A DNA stretch of 64,000 bases from Stenocarpella maydis (taxonomy: Eukaryota > Ascomycota > Sordariomycetes > Diaporthales > Diaporthaceae): NCBI GenBank assembly GCA_002270565.1, contig NQMI01000020.1, forward strand, positions 384,921 to 448,920, read 5' to 3'. This document shows positions 23,205 to 35,600 of the stretch, in pieces. The notes below the pieces were generated by a model, which was not told the DNA's origin, ran no database searches, and worked only from the letters and a program-made list of their open reading frames with translations. Every line of letters starts with the position of its first letter. Positions within the stretch are counted from its first letter, which is position 1. The translations under genes were made by a program, and so were the position numbers.

Positions 23205-24426
23205 CCATGTCACCGGCACAGGCCCGACTATACTTCTCGCACCAGTACCTCGAGGACAAATCCGCCTATACCATCGGGAACGTGGGCGAGTAAGAGGGGC
23301 GTATAGATCTGAAAAGGCTCGAGGAGTCCCTCATGACTGTCTGCAGAGCACATGAAAGTCTCCGGATATGTTATTTCCTGGACTCAACTATGCATGAGCC
23401 TGTACAGGCTGTGCTGAAGGATCCTGTTCCCACATTCGACTGCCGAACAATCGACGACGAAACCGAAGTAGCGAACGAGGTCAGCTGCCAAAAAAGGCTG
23501 GTGATGAATATCGAACACGGAGAAATTATCAAAGTCATAGTTCTGTCGCTATCTCCCATTAAACACCACGTCATTTTCCTCCATCACCACATTGCACTAG
23601 ATGCAGTTGGCTGGTTCATATTCCTGGATGATCTGGGCAAAGCCTACAATGGAGAAACGCTCACTCCGCCGCACCAACAGTCGATTGACATGGCGGGCAA
23701 GCAAATGTTTGACGTAGTCGATATGCGGTGGGAGTTGACCTTCTGGGGCGCGATGCATACAGACTCTCACGAGCCCCTCCCGCTGTTCGCGTTCTCCAAG
23801 GTTAAGAATCGACAAGTCCTCAAGAAATATGAGACAGAGACTGTCAGCACAGAGTTGGGTTCAGACCATGTTGGGCGCATCAAGCAGTGTGCCGCGACGC
23901 TCGGAGTTACATCATTTCACTCTTACCTGGCAGCTTTGGCTGTCTTCATCAGGCGGACCCTGCAAGTCGACGACTTCAGCATTGGTATTGTGGATTCCAA
24001 TAGGCCAGATCCGGAGGACAGAAGCACCATCGGGTATTTCCTCAATATGTTGCCACTGCGATTCGACCTTCGCTCCCAGGATGAAGGTGACGAGAGTACG
24101 AATCGCTTCGATCGCCTCGTCGAGAAGTGCCGCAAGCTGGTGCTCGAGTCCCTGGCCCACGCCCGCGCTCCATTCGATGCCGTCCTGGATACCTTCGTAT
24201 CTCCAGGTCCGGGAGCCACCACCCGCTTTTCCAAGTGGCACTGGACTACCGCCAGGGGTACTCGGCGGAAGACAACTTTGCGGATGGCACCATACGGTGG
24301 GACAGCGAAAAGAGCATCACTGCTCGCAATCCGTACGAAATTTTCATCAATGTGACTCAGGCTTCAGGAGGCCGCACCTTGATACACTGGACCACTCAGA
24401 AATACATGTACGGTCAGTCCATCTGA
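23205..24426 (+). other. C-terminal condensation (C) domain of the PKS, truncated
   Basis: The domain starts MSPAQARLYFSHQYLEDKSA and has the catalytic-loop region LHHHIALDAVGW (about 23579-23614); the usual HHxxxDG is altered to HHxxxDAVG. TAA at 23291-23293 and a shift near 24210 break it. Only about 400 residues are visible, and the last part of the fold is missing before the TGA near 24424. There is no adenylation domain, which is the LovB arrangement rather than a PKS-NRPS hybrid. Confidence 0.85.
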
Positions 24427-24617
24427 CGGCCGCCTGATGATGACCTGGTATACTGCGATGCTTAGCGACCTCGTCTGTATTGTGACGTCCATTATGAATT
24501 TCCGAATAACCAGAACGGCGCACAAAAGGTGCATTCTATAGGAATGGCTATTTAGATCACAACTAATCAAGGCGGAGCGGAGCCTGATTCTCTAGGATGA
24601 GAATCAATCCGCATATA

Positions 24618-24662
24618 ACGTGGGTGGCCCACTTTCGGCCCCCCCCCTGATTCGGCCCCCCC
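24618..24662 (+). repeat. Left terminal inverted repeat of the pogo-like element
   Basis: It starts ACGTGGGTGGCCCACTTTCG, followed by two C-runs separated by CTGATTCGG. TA at 24616-24617 is the target duplication. Confidence 0.88.
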
Positions 24663-25551
24663 CACATTCGCGTGACGCGGTCTTCGCGTCTGGGACCCCC
24701 CACAGAAAAACTTAAATATCTCAACGAAGGCTTTTTTTCTGCTCACCAAACTTCTTCCCTAAGTCAGTTAGACAATTATAAAGCAATACTCAGAATCTGA
24801 TCTTCTTGACGCCCTTACAGCAATAGCTGACGGGATGGCTCTGAAGGCTGCCTCGAGGCTATAGCATATACCCCCATCAACACTTCATCGTCATCATACG
24901 GGCACCCCTAACCATCGTAAGGGTGCAACCCACTTAAGACCTCTTTCTAACCTTCAGGAGACTCAATTAGCTCTATTTATTATTAATCAGAGCAGCTTGG
25001 GCCTTGCATTAACTCGATATGAAACAAGGGCTCTTACAGCCCGGCTTGCCCACCCTAATGGGAACCCCCCTCCCCTAGGAAGGAAGTAGTTAAGGGCCTT
25101 CCTCTCTCGTCACCCTGAACTTCAAAGTCGAAAAAATCAACGCGTTGAAGCAAGACGGCTGAGGGCCACCACAAAGCAGAATATTGGGACTTGGTTTAAG
25201 CTCCTTCAGCTGCCCATCATCAAGTCTATTAAACCGGGTAACCGTTGGAATGCTAACGAGGGAGGAATAATGGAAGGGCGCTTAGAGAGCGTACTAACCC
25301 TCAGCTATTCAGCTAATAGTCCTATTAGTCAATCAGATTATAATTCAAGAACGTAAACCTCATATATTAAGTATATTAATGCTATAGATAAGCGGTTGCT
25401 TCCATTAATTATATTAAAGGGGAAATCCGTACAACAGCAATAGTTTCCAATAGTCCTTAAAGACTTAACTGGTTGGCAATTTACAGCAATGAAGAAGGGG
25501 TGGATGGAGGAAAGAATCGCCCTCAAGTGGGTAAGAAGGGTCTTTAATTAT

Positions 25552-25598
25552 GAATGCGGATATTCGCATCCACAAAAACGGATGGTACATCCACACAT
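25552..25598 (+). repeat. Left inverted terminal repeat of the MULE
   Basis: It starts GAATGCGGATATTCGCATCC and matches the complement of 28503-28549 with about two mismatches. Confidence 0.88.
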
Positions 25599-28502
25599 GT
25601 ACCGACCCAGTGCATATATAATACAGACCAGCGAAATTAGTATGTAAACTATTATTTTGACCTTAGCCGCTACTATTGCTGGTAGTCCTCATTGTTGCTT
25701 TGGCAATGCCACTATCGTTATACTCGCTATAGTAGGAATCGCTCAAATTGATGGTGTTTTGCTATATATCTAGTCTGTACGGACTATAATCTCGTCTTGA
25801 ATCTCCTCCTCCACCTTGTTGTTGTCATCATTGTTGCCGATGAGGTCCTTAATAGTTAGATCTACCTGTGGCAACTGGTTGATGCTTCTGATAGCTGCCG
25901 TATGCTGCTGCTTAGCCCCTGACCTCGTGCTTGAGGGTGTGCCTGCTGCTGAGGTTCTCGTGATGTCTAATGGCGCCCTTTGCTTCTGAGGCTGCTGCTT
26001 TGCCTTCTTTATGACCCTTCCTACTGGCTGTTGCTTCTGATGGATGCTAGCGTGCTGGGTATTGCTGCTATGGGCGTTCTTTTCATCTAGGGACTGGAGG
26101 GTATCGTTATTCTACTTGAAAGCTGAATTCACATGCTGTACTGAAGCTGTTGTTGCTCTTGTCTTATTGCCAGCTCTGCTGCTGAGGCTTGTTGTGGTGG
26201 AGGTTGTCTTTTTACCCATTACTGCCTTCCCACAGCTCTTGAAGAGACCCTCTTTGTTAGCTGCAAATGGTGCATTCTCGTGAGGTCTGCCCTTTGTGGC
26301 GGTGACCTTCTTTAGCGAGTGTATGCTGAGGAGAGGGTTCTTGAGGGAGAGGTTATGATTGAGGTAGTAGTCTTCGTGCACGTTGCTCTTCTTAAGAGGA
26401 AGTAAAGCCTTTTCTTTATTAGTAATGTGATTTGCATAGGTTATACTGTACTGTGTGTAGACTGTACAGCTGTAGTCAGAAGGTCTGCAGTAGCCTTGTG
26501 GGGCTTCTTTTTGAAGCATCCTTAATGCCTTCTGGCGCTTGATTGTGAGTATCTCCAGCGCCGCCCTTGAGACCTGCAGTAGCAGCTAACCAAGCTACTT
26601 CTGACTATTGAACTTCTGGAGTGATGATGTCTTCTGCTTTGCCTCCTCCTGATGGAGGCCACGAGCAGTATTATTGATAGCCTTGTGATTAGCTATTATT
26701 AGATAGAGAAGATTCCCCATCTCATAGCCCAGGTATACCTTTAGCTTCTGGTGCATTTGCTTAGTGGAGGAGGTTGTATGCAAGCTGAAGTTGAGGGTTT
26801 TGTAGATCTGATGGGCTGCCCATTTGGCGATGATCTCCTTAGCCTTATTGATGTACTATGTCTTGAGGTACTGGATGATTGCCGTCTGATCTGAGAAGAC
26901 CTCTTGAAGCTGTTGCCAAGCTATATTGTAGATCTCGCGATCTGTAGAGTACTTTATGAACTTGAGGAGGTTGAAGAGGGCTGTTTGAGTGTATGGTACC
27001 TCGTTAGGCACCCGTGAGGGTACTGTGGCCTTCCCTCTTGCTGGTGCTATAAGGGAAGTAAGATTCTTATCCTCCTTATTGAGATCTTTAGCCTTGGTAA
27101 CCTCTATGGTATTTTCCTTTGGGCTTCCCGTTGCTGGTGCCTTGGGGCCTCCTGTTGCCAGCCCTATGGCTCCCGGCTTATACTACTTCTTTTTGATATT
27201 GAGGATAATGTTTATGTTGATATGGAAGATATATAGCTAATAGTGTGCCCTAGGGAATTTATGCTTGAGGGCGTTAATTAGAGCGTTATTATAGTTAGTG
27301 ATGAAGAGCCTTGGAGGCTTGATTTGGTACTTGTGGAGAAGACTGTGAAGCTGCTTAAGAAGCTACTGGAAGCCAGGTTCTCTCTCATTATTAATGACCT
27401 CTTAGAATAGTGGTAATATTCTCTTTGTGTGGGTTACTGCTATACCTTGAAAGAAGGGCATCTTCTTGCTATTGGTTGAATAGGTATAGTTAAGTGAGAG
27501 ATTGCGCGTGAAGCGTGGCTCTCGAACTTACGCTAGTTGCTACTTCTTGCACTAGAAGATGCCTGTGATACTTCCCTCCTTATTAGTAGCCTAACGGTAC
27601 TAGCAGCCCTCCTTCTTGAGCTAGTCTATTGCTGCTTGGGTAGGTGTGTAGATGCCCTGCTGCTACTTATGGAAGTCTATAAGCTAGTTCTTTATAGTAT
27701 TTGGCCCTAGTAGTATACTCGGGTACTCTTGGTGCAGAGCTGCTGCAAGTCTTGCGGGCTTTATAAGGGCTGGGTTTATAGCTATGCGGGTGAGGAAGTT
27801 GTGATAGTCTTGTGATAGCTTTGCCTAGCCTTACTGGGCTTTGGGTACCTCCTGAGGGCTGTGATGAGTATGCATACCCTTCTGGATCATGAGGGTCCAC
27901 TTGCTAGCTGTTGCACGGGTTGTATGGGCGAGGGCTCGCTACCTGTAGCCTGCTTTGATTGTTGAGGCGTTATTTGTTGTTGTAGTTGAGGGTTGTAGGG
28001 CACCTCTGCTATAGACCAATACCGTGCGTTTGGCGTCTGCTTTTTGTGAAGTTGTGAGGAATCTAGCAGATTTTGTAGCTTTATCTAAATCAGCCTTGAG
28101 GTTCTTATAGGTATTGTATCTACCCTGAAAAAGTTTAAGGTAGTTAGGAGGGTTGGAAAGTGCTGGCTGATGATAATTTGTAGTAGTGATATTGGTGTTC
28201 TAGTTGGCATAGTTAGCTTGCTATTGTGCCTTAAGACTTAAATAATTAGGTACCTGTGCTATCGCTATAACGCTAAAAATTTGATATCTGATTGATTAGA
28301 TCTTCTTTTTGATGTAAAAATGATTGATTCTGATGAGAATTTAATTGCTGTAGCGAAGCGTTGATTGAGGGTTGTTGTTTGTAAGTTGGTGGTGATGGGG
28401 GCGTTGCAGTGTGTTGGGTGCTGTAGCTGTAAAAATACCAAGGGGTATAGGGTGATGATGTTAAATGAAGTGATCTGATTGGCTGTAGCTAATCACGTGA
28501 TT

Positions 28503-28549
28503 ATGTATGGATGTACCATCCGTTTTTGTGGATGCGAATATCCGCGTTC
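28503..28549 (-). repeat. Right inverted terminal repeat of the MULE
   Basis: The complement starts GAACGCGGATATTCGCATCC and pairs with the left end at 25552. Confidence 0.88.
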
Positions 28550-28557
28550 TTAATTAT

Positions 28558-29005
28558 TCCTCAAATGAAGCCAGAGGACCCTAACGAGTGGCATTTATTA
28601 GTAATCAATAGGCACCACAGCCATACGACTATCAATTTTATATAGGAATGCTTCTCAAATAAAATCTATATAGTCTTTTACCGGCAGACCACTCACATAT
28701 CATGCAGCCCCTTAATGTAGGGGTCTTCAGGCCACTCAAGACTTCCTTCAGAAAGCACTTACATAGCCTTGGGCAATTCAATACCTCAACCATAATGGCA
28801 AAGCAGCGATTTCTTTATTGCTATTCTAAGGCACAAGAGGAAGCAATTACGGAGGAAAATATTCGTTCTAGGTGGAGGGCAGCAGGTCTTTGGCCAGTCA
28901 ATCGCCTCCAAGCACTCAAGAGCCACCATATCCTCAAAAACCACACCAACCAGCCAAAATTAGCTAAATTAGGCACTCGGAATAGCTTCATTAGGTCGAA
29001 AGGAA
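28558..29005 (+). pseudogene. Pogo-like transposase, DDE middle part
   Basis: Carries the family block VINRHHSHTTINF (first Asp replaced by Asn) and, after an interruption, MQPLNVGVFRPLKTSFRKH and ITEENIRSRWRAAGLWPVN, all typical of Fot1/pogo transposases. The frame runs directly into the gypsy insertion at 29006 and resumes at 38486. Confidence 0.85.
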
Positions 29006-29493
29006 TGTTATGAGCCAACATGAATGGCACCCCAGGGACCCACTCGGGAACCCAGAAGCAATCACCACAACACAACCCCGCAGGACCCCAGCCGCTGAGT
29101 CAACACAACCTAACCCAGAGAACCAGGGTTAGGGCTGCAAGTGCTCATCCAAGATCAATAAGTAGCAATAAGCAATAGCTGCAAGTGCTCATCCAGAATT
29201 AATAAGCAGCAACGAGTAATAGCTGCAAGTGCTCATCCAAGATTAATAAGTAGCAACAAGCCAACTAAAGAGTCGGAACATATAAGGATACAGTTATCAC
29301 TACAGTAGATAGCTTTTATAGAACAGATTCTTTAGTCATTAATCTAAGTATTCAATCCTAGTATTAGATAGCCTTATAGCTAGTGATTATTATTAGTCAA
29401 CAATATTACTTAATAACTACCTAATAATGTATTTTAAATATAAACCCTTAATCTTTTAGGTTTAATATACTTAGAAACCCTTTAATTATTATA
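29006..29493 (+). repeat. 5' LTR (type A)
   Basis: It begins TGTTATGAGC, ends ATTATTATA (where the 3' copy has CATTACA), and is the same length as the 3' LTR. It contains three direct repeats of about 43-44 bp that start GCTGCAAGTGCTCATCC (29135, 29179 and 29222). Its outer third is well preserved and its inner part is heavily mutated. Confidence 0.9.
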
Positions 29494-32089
29494 TTTTAAT
29501 AACTCTTATTTATATATTACTATGCAGACTTTAAGCAATATTATATGTGGAACCCTTTACGATATTGAACTCCGGAATAACCACCTCTACCTACAACCTT
29601 CTCTATAAGCTAGATGAACTTACTAATAATGAGACTATAGACCCCTATATCCAGGAACTAGTTAATAAGGTTAGGCAGCTGCACCTCCTTATGGAAGGAT
29701 AAACTTAATGCAATATAGAAGTCAAATAGCTTTAATAGGAAATTACTACCCTTTAAGCAGGAGCTAACATTATCAACACCCCAATCCAGACAAAGGAACA
29801 TATTGAGCTTAACACTCTAGCCCCCTATAACAGAATTACTGGATAACTTCAAGCACACCTAACGCAGGTCAGGGCCTACTAATGCTTCCATAGGTTAGAT
29901 ATATAGCCTAGTAGAAAAAGAGTTATATATGCATTCTCTTTCCTTAAAGGATAAGCCTTAGCTTGGTTCAAACCCTACTTAACCAACTTTATTAATGCAG
30001 AATTATTTAAGGCCTGTAAGCTTGAGATGTAGCGGATTTTTAGCAGTTATAAAGGCTATAAAGATGCCCTTAGGTCCCTATTTTAGGACCCGAATGAGGA
30101 GCAGCAAGCAGAAAGAGACCTAGCGAATTATAAACAGCATGACTCAGCAATTAACTATACTACAGAATTCTGATAAATCTATACCAAAATCAACTATACT
30201 AATAATGCAAAAAAATTCATATTTTATTATAAATTAAAGAATAAAGTAAAAGATAAACTTAGCAAGATTATAAACTAACCTAATGATTTTCTATACTATA
30301 TAAAAATAGCTATCTAGATTAATAATAAACTCTATAAATAATGCTTGGAAAGAAAAGGATGAACTTCTAAATAACCCCTGTTCCATAAGCATAAACCAAA
30401 TATAGGAAAAAAGTATTAGAAACCAAGTACCCAGTAGGGATAGCATGCAGGTCCCATAAAGCTGGATGCCGCCTAATATAGGGATAAGAAAAGCATTAAG
30501 TGCTATAACTGCAATAAGATGAGACACTTTGCTTTAGAATATAGGGCTCTAAAGAAAAATAGGGACTAGAAGTTAGTACCTAAAGAAACCCAATAGGCTA
30601 ATGAAGCTACCCATTAGGCCACTGTAGCCACTTGCAGCATATAAAGACCACCCAGGTCTAAATTATAGTGAAAACTTATAAATAAGTACTATATCTATAG
30701 AATAAATATATATAACTAATGCTAGATATATCTAGATTAGGATCTAGATAAAGAATGCAATTTTTATAACCCTAATAAAGAAGACCTTTATAATAATTTA
30801 TACTTCTTATAATGTACTAAGTTTTAGTGCGAGAAATATTAGAAGGATAAGGCTTAATAGCAGCCTATCCCACTAATAAAGAATCCCCAGAAGCCTAGGA
30901 CAATATATGCATTACTTAGCTGAATAGCTTGCTTTAACGACAGCTGTACTACTTACTATAGTAATAAGGAAGCTACCGGATGGTTTCCTGAGAATGCTTT
31001 AGGAAAGCAGGGAAGAACCCTAGCGGTAAGAAATAGGGAGGAACTCCTATAAATTAATCCTAGGATGGAAGGAAAAACTATCCCTTAGGCTATATGTACG
31101 CTATAAACTTAGTAGAAGGAACTATAAGACTATCTAGAATAAGCACCCCTTCTAGCCCTAAGAACTAATATTATAATAATTATAATTATAGGAAGACCTT
31201 TTAAAGAAACTATAAGATAGCCTACTTAGGAATATAAGAGACTAGGAGATGTAGGATATATATGCCTAGTATATAATAAGTATAAGGATATCTCCTGGGT
31301 ATTATATATTTATAATGGATATAAGAAATATATAAGGGAGAAAACTAAGTATAACTGGTTTCTCTAATAATACTTAGATAAGGATATTAAGTATATATAT
31401 AAATGTAATGATTTTAAGAACTAGCACCTATACTAAAAATATGATAAGATAGGATGCGCCCTAATGAGGCTGGACTCCTGTATATCCTTAGAATGCCTAT
31501 AAAACTTTCGCAAATAAAAAGGTTGTAAAGAGTTAATTTGCAAGATGTACATACTTGATAAGGCTTAAGAATAGTATCTATTAAGATAGTAGGAGCTGTT
31601 GCTTCAATCCCTGATAATAGAAAAGCAGAGTTATAGCATGTAATAACTAATTAAGGACCTGTAAGAATTATAAGATATCATAAAGCAAAACCTTAAAAGC
31701 ATTAAGAAGGTCCTAGCAGCAGATATATAGTTAAAAAACTAGAGGGGCTATCTATAAAACCTTAGACAGCAACCAACTATACTATAAGGTACTTATGCGC
31801 AATAGCAAGCAACTATAGCTACCTAATGGTTCAGGTTAAGCTAGGAGTCCACATGTGCTTGGCACTCATTAATAGTAGAGCACAAGGGAATTTTATATCC
31901 CTAAAGGTGGTAAATGAGTACTACTTACTATAGTATAAGAAAAGGGAACCCTATAGACTTAATATAGTAGATGGAACTAAAGTATTTTATAGCAATGGAA
32001 TTATTAATATGGAGACTAATTCCCTTCTAGCTTAAATTTACAATTATATAGAATTACTATTATTTAATATTACTAAAATAGCAAATTAN
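29494..32089 (+). pseudogene. Gag and first protease block of the gypsy element
   Basis: Decayed reading frame. A CCHC zinc knuckle of the nucleocapsid is visible near 30496-30545 (CYNCNKMRHFALEY, last Cys changed to Tyr). An aspartic-protease-like motif (ALINSRAQGNFIS, where the catalytic Asp-Ser-Gly is changed to Asn-Ser-Arg) lies near 31860-31900. Many TAG and TAA codons occur. The segment from about 30730 onward is repeated after the inner LTR. Confidence 0.75.
30730..32089 (+). repeat. First copy of a duplicated 1.35-kb inner block
   Basis: Aligns by eye with 32690-34050 along its whole length (for example TTTATAACCCTAATAAAGAAG at 30758 against the same words with C/G retained at 32724). 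The two copies differ mostly by transitions. It ends exactly where the type B LTR begins, next to the N at 32089. Confidence 0.82.
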
Positions 32090-32674
32090 TGTTAAACGGA
32101 ACCGCTCAGCAGGGCGTTGGTACTCCGTGCAAGGAGTTACCCTAGACTTCGTTGTAAGGAGTTACCCTAGACTTCCTAGCAAGGAGTTACCCTAGACTTG
32201 CGAGTCAGGCGATTTTCGCTAAGTACGCCCAGTGCGTGCGTGACGCAAGATGAGTTTGGTGGCCGTGAGTCGATTATTTTGGCCTGCATTTGCACCTTAA
32301 TTCAGACCTCTGCATTACCCTTATTTCTTACCCAAAAAGTATATGACTTAGTGCATTGGATAGCCTGATTTCTGAAGTTTGTATGTACTTAATTTGGGCA
32401 TTGCTAGGGCTATGGTTGGCTAGTTGCTTGGAACCAAAGATGGTGTGTTGGAAGGGCGAATTTTCCGGCATTTGCAAATTTGCACCAGAGCCTACCGCAG
32501 CGTGCCCAGGGGTGAGACGACGTCGGAGGGTATATAAGGAGGGCTTACAGAAGCCCAACTTAATTCAATACAAAGTTGTCCAGACCATTGTCAATCGTCC
32601 CAATTCGCCTCAGAGCACCATACTGCGACCCTGCCGAAACACACACACGCTGAACTGAATGCTATTCTATAGCA
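32090..32674 (+). repeat. LTR type B, copy 2, inside the gypsy element
   Basis: Runs from TGTTAAAC to CTATAGCA (585 bp), nearly identical to the minus-strand copy at 101-685. It has a TATATAAGG box at 32531 and three 25-bp direct repeats at about 32130-32200. Unlike the sequence on both sides, it is not AT-rich, so it escaped RIP or arrived late. The base just before it is N. Confidence 0.85.
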
Positions 32675-32689
32675 CAAATTCATCAGAAC

Positions 32690-35600
32690 CTAGATTAAGA
32701 CCCGGATAAAGGATGCAACTTTTATAACCCTGATGAAGAAGACCTTTATAATAGTTTATACTCCTTATAATATACTAAGTCCTAGTGCAAGAAATATTAG
32801 AAAGATAAGGCATAATAGTAGCCTATCCTACTAATAAAGAATCCCTAAAAGCCTAGAATATAATATATATTACTTAATTAGATAGCTTACTTTAATAACA
32901 GCTATGTTACTCATTATAGTAATAAGGAAGCTACTAGATGGTTTCCTAAGAATGCTTTAGGAAAATAGGGAAGAACCCTAGCGATAGGAAATAGGGAGGA
33001 GCTCCTGCAAATTAACCCTAGGATGGAAGGAAAACCTATCCCCTAGGCTATACTTACACCATAAATACAGTAGAAGGAACTGCAAGACTACTTAGGATAA
33101 GCACCCCTTCTAGCCCTAAAAACTAATATCACAGCAATTATAATTGCAGGAAGACCTTTTAAAGAAACCATAAGACAGCCTATATAGGAATACAGAAGAC
33201 TAGGAGATATAGAACATATATATCCTATATATAATAAATATAAGGATATCTCCTAAGTATCATATATTTATAACAAATATAAGGAATACATAAGGAAGAA
33301 AACTAAGTATAACTGGTTTCCCTAATAATATCTAAATAAGGATATTAAGCATATATATAAGTATAATAACTTTAAGAACTATGACCTATATTAGAAATAT
33401 AATAAGAGAGGATACACCCTAATAAGGCTGAACTCCCGTATACCCTTAGAATGCCTATAAAACACTAACAGGTGGGTAAATTATAATAAGCCGATCTACA
33501 GGGTGTATATACTTAATAAGGCTTAAGACTAGCATTTAATGAGATAGCAGGGGCTGCTACTCAAATCTCTAACACCTAAAAAACAAGATTATAGCATATA
33601 ATAGCTGATTAATGACCTGTGAAAATTATAAGATATCACTAAGCAAAACCTTAAGAGCATTAAGAAGGTCCTAGCAGCAGACAAATAGTTAAAAAACTAG
33701 AAGGGCTGTTTACAAAACCTTAGATAGCAATCAACTATATTATAAGGTACTTATACACAATAGGAAGCAACTACAGCCACCTGATGGCTGAGGTTGAGCT
33801 AGGAGTCCACATATGCTTAGCACTTATTAATAATAAAGCATAAGGGAATTTTATATCCCTAAAGGTAGTAAATAAATACTACCTATTATAGCATAAGAAA
33901 AGGGAACCCTATAGACTTAATATAGTAAATGGAATTAAAGTATCTTATAGTAATAGAATTATTAATATAGAGATTAATCCCCTCTTAGTTTGGATTTATA
34001 ACTAAATGAAATTACTATTATTTGATATTACTAAGATAATAAATCATTAGTTAATCATAGGATTATCTTAGTTAAGAAAGAATAATCCCTAAATTAATTG
34101 GATTACTAGCTAGATCTTTTAGGATAATGCTATTCCCTAGAAGAAGGTTATAATCAATAGTAAGGGAAGGAGTTATATTACTAAGGATAGTAAATAAGTG
34201 ATGTACTGAAATGGACCTATAGATATCTCTGGGAGTAGGCAGAAGGCCTAACTCTAGAAAGACAGAGAAGGATTGAGCTACTTAAGCACCTTATGGAAGG
34301 ACTGAAGCTAATTAGGAGACCGCTACTCTAGCATAACCAGTTAATACACAATATAAGAAACATAATGATACCTCCTTTACCTAGAGGAAGGAAAGGAAGG
34401 AGAAAAGACTAATAGACTAGTATAAATACTAAAAGACTATTATAAATTTAAACAAGTATTCCAAGAATAACTCAATACTATATTACTATAATATATGTAA
34501 TGAGACTATAAGATACTATTGAAACCTGGAATAATGCCCTAGTTTAAGCCTATTTATAGACTTAATGAAGAATAACTTAAAGCACTTAGAGAATACCTTA
34601 ATAAAAACCTCTAGAAGGGATTTATTAAGCTATTATAATTACTAGCAGGATACCTAATCCTCTTTATACTAAAGAAAAATAGTAAGCTATAACTTTATAT
34701 TAACTACTAATAACTAAATAACATTATGATTAAGAATTAATACCCTTTCCTACTTATTAAAGAGCTATGAGATAGACTTAGAGGAGCAAAATGGTTCATA
34801 GTACTTAACTTAAAGTATAGATATAACCTTGTTTAAATGAAAGAGGGAGAAGAATGGAAGATAGCATTCAGGATATACTACAGATATTATAAGATAATAG
34901 TTGTACCTTTCAGATTAATTAATGTACTTATATTATTCTACGAAATAATTAACTAAGTCCTAAGTAAATACCTTAATATCTTTATTATTGCTTACTTAAA
35001 TAATAATCTTATTTTCTTAAAGAATTTTAATGATTATAAAGAATATATTAAAAAGATTCTTTAAGAGCTTTAAGATGCTAATCTCCTAGTAGAACTAGAA
35101 AAATGCAACTAGTATATATAAAAAGTTAATTACCTTAGATATATAATTAAACTAGGAAAAATTAAGATATAAGAAGGAAAAGTTAAAGTAATTAAAGAAT
35201 AGCTAACCCCTATAAATATTAAGGATATTAGAGCATTCCTTAGATATACTAACTTCTATTAACAATTTATTATATAATATAGCAATATTATGAAACCATT
35301 AATAGACCTTACTAAGAGGGATTATACCTTTAGATGAATAGATACTGAATAATAAGCTTTTTAGATACTTAAAGATAAAATTATAAAAGGCCTTATACTT
35401 AAGGAAGTAGATCTAGAAAAAGAATTTGAAGTTAATATAGATACCTTAGATGGTGCTGTAGGTGGAGAACTTACTTAGAAAGATGACTAAGGAAGGATAT
35501 ATATTATTATAAACTTTAGTAAGAAGTTTAATGGACTAGAAACCCATTATATTATACTGGATAAGGAATTTATAATAATAGTAGATGCATTCTAGGAATA

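Larger units (their letters stand above)
14737..24426 (+). pseudogene. Highly reducing polyketide synthase, KS-AT-DH-MT-KR-ACP-C, lovastatin nonaketide synthase type; dead
   Basis: The gene spans 9.7 kb, the expected size of an approximately 3,000-residue synthase. Three good introns are visible: 14962-15024, 15505-15602 and 17820-17918; each restores conserved sequence. There is no integrated ER domain, so it needed a partner reductase, found as a pseudogene next door. Lesions seen include TAG at 14785-14787 just after the start, a one-base loss at about 15897 in the KS HGTGT motif, TAG at 16856 and 17333 and TAA at 17618 in the AT, a shift near 17621, TAA at 17963 near the start of the DH, a TACC duplication near 18690, stops and shifts at 20919-21440 and near 21957, a shift near 22322, TAA at 23123 and 23291, and a shift near 24210. 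The longest open stretch is the MT part (18687-20921). The C-terminus stops 191 bp before a transposon. Confidence 0.93.
25552..28549 (-). mobile_element. MULE (Mutator-like) transposon, Hop-like, RIP-damaged
   Basis: A 2,998-bp element has inverted ends of about 47 bp and an exact 8-bp target duplication TTAATTAT (25544-25551 and 28550-28557). The transposase runs on the minus strand. A FAR1-like N-terminal part (about 28200-27870) contains KWTLMIQKGMHTHHSP. Then comes the MULE core, with GSITGIF near 27540-27570, the segment FITNYNNALINALKH near 27290-27330, and the late HQKLKVYLGYEMGNLL near 26700-26760. The acidic residue expected in the TDxxxAL-type motif reads Asn, and many stop codons stand in the frame, consistent with G-to-A/C-to-T decay. 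It is inserted in the transposase of the pogo-like element. Confidence 0.85.

Noticed and set aside
23205..24426. Condensation domain as evidence of a PKS-NRPS hybrid
   Set aside because: No adenylation or thiolation part follows; the lovastatin-type synthases also end in a lone condensation domain.
29135..29270. Regular repeats resembling a CRISPR array
   Set aside because: Three 43-44-bp tandem repeats within an LTR of a eukaryotic retrotransposon, repeated in the other LTR; no spacers.
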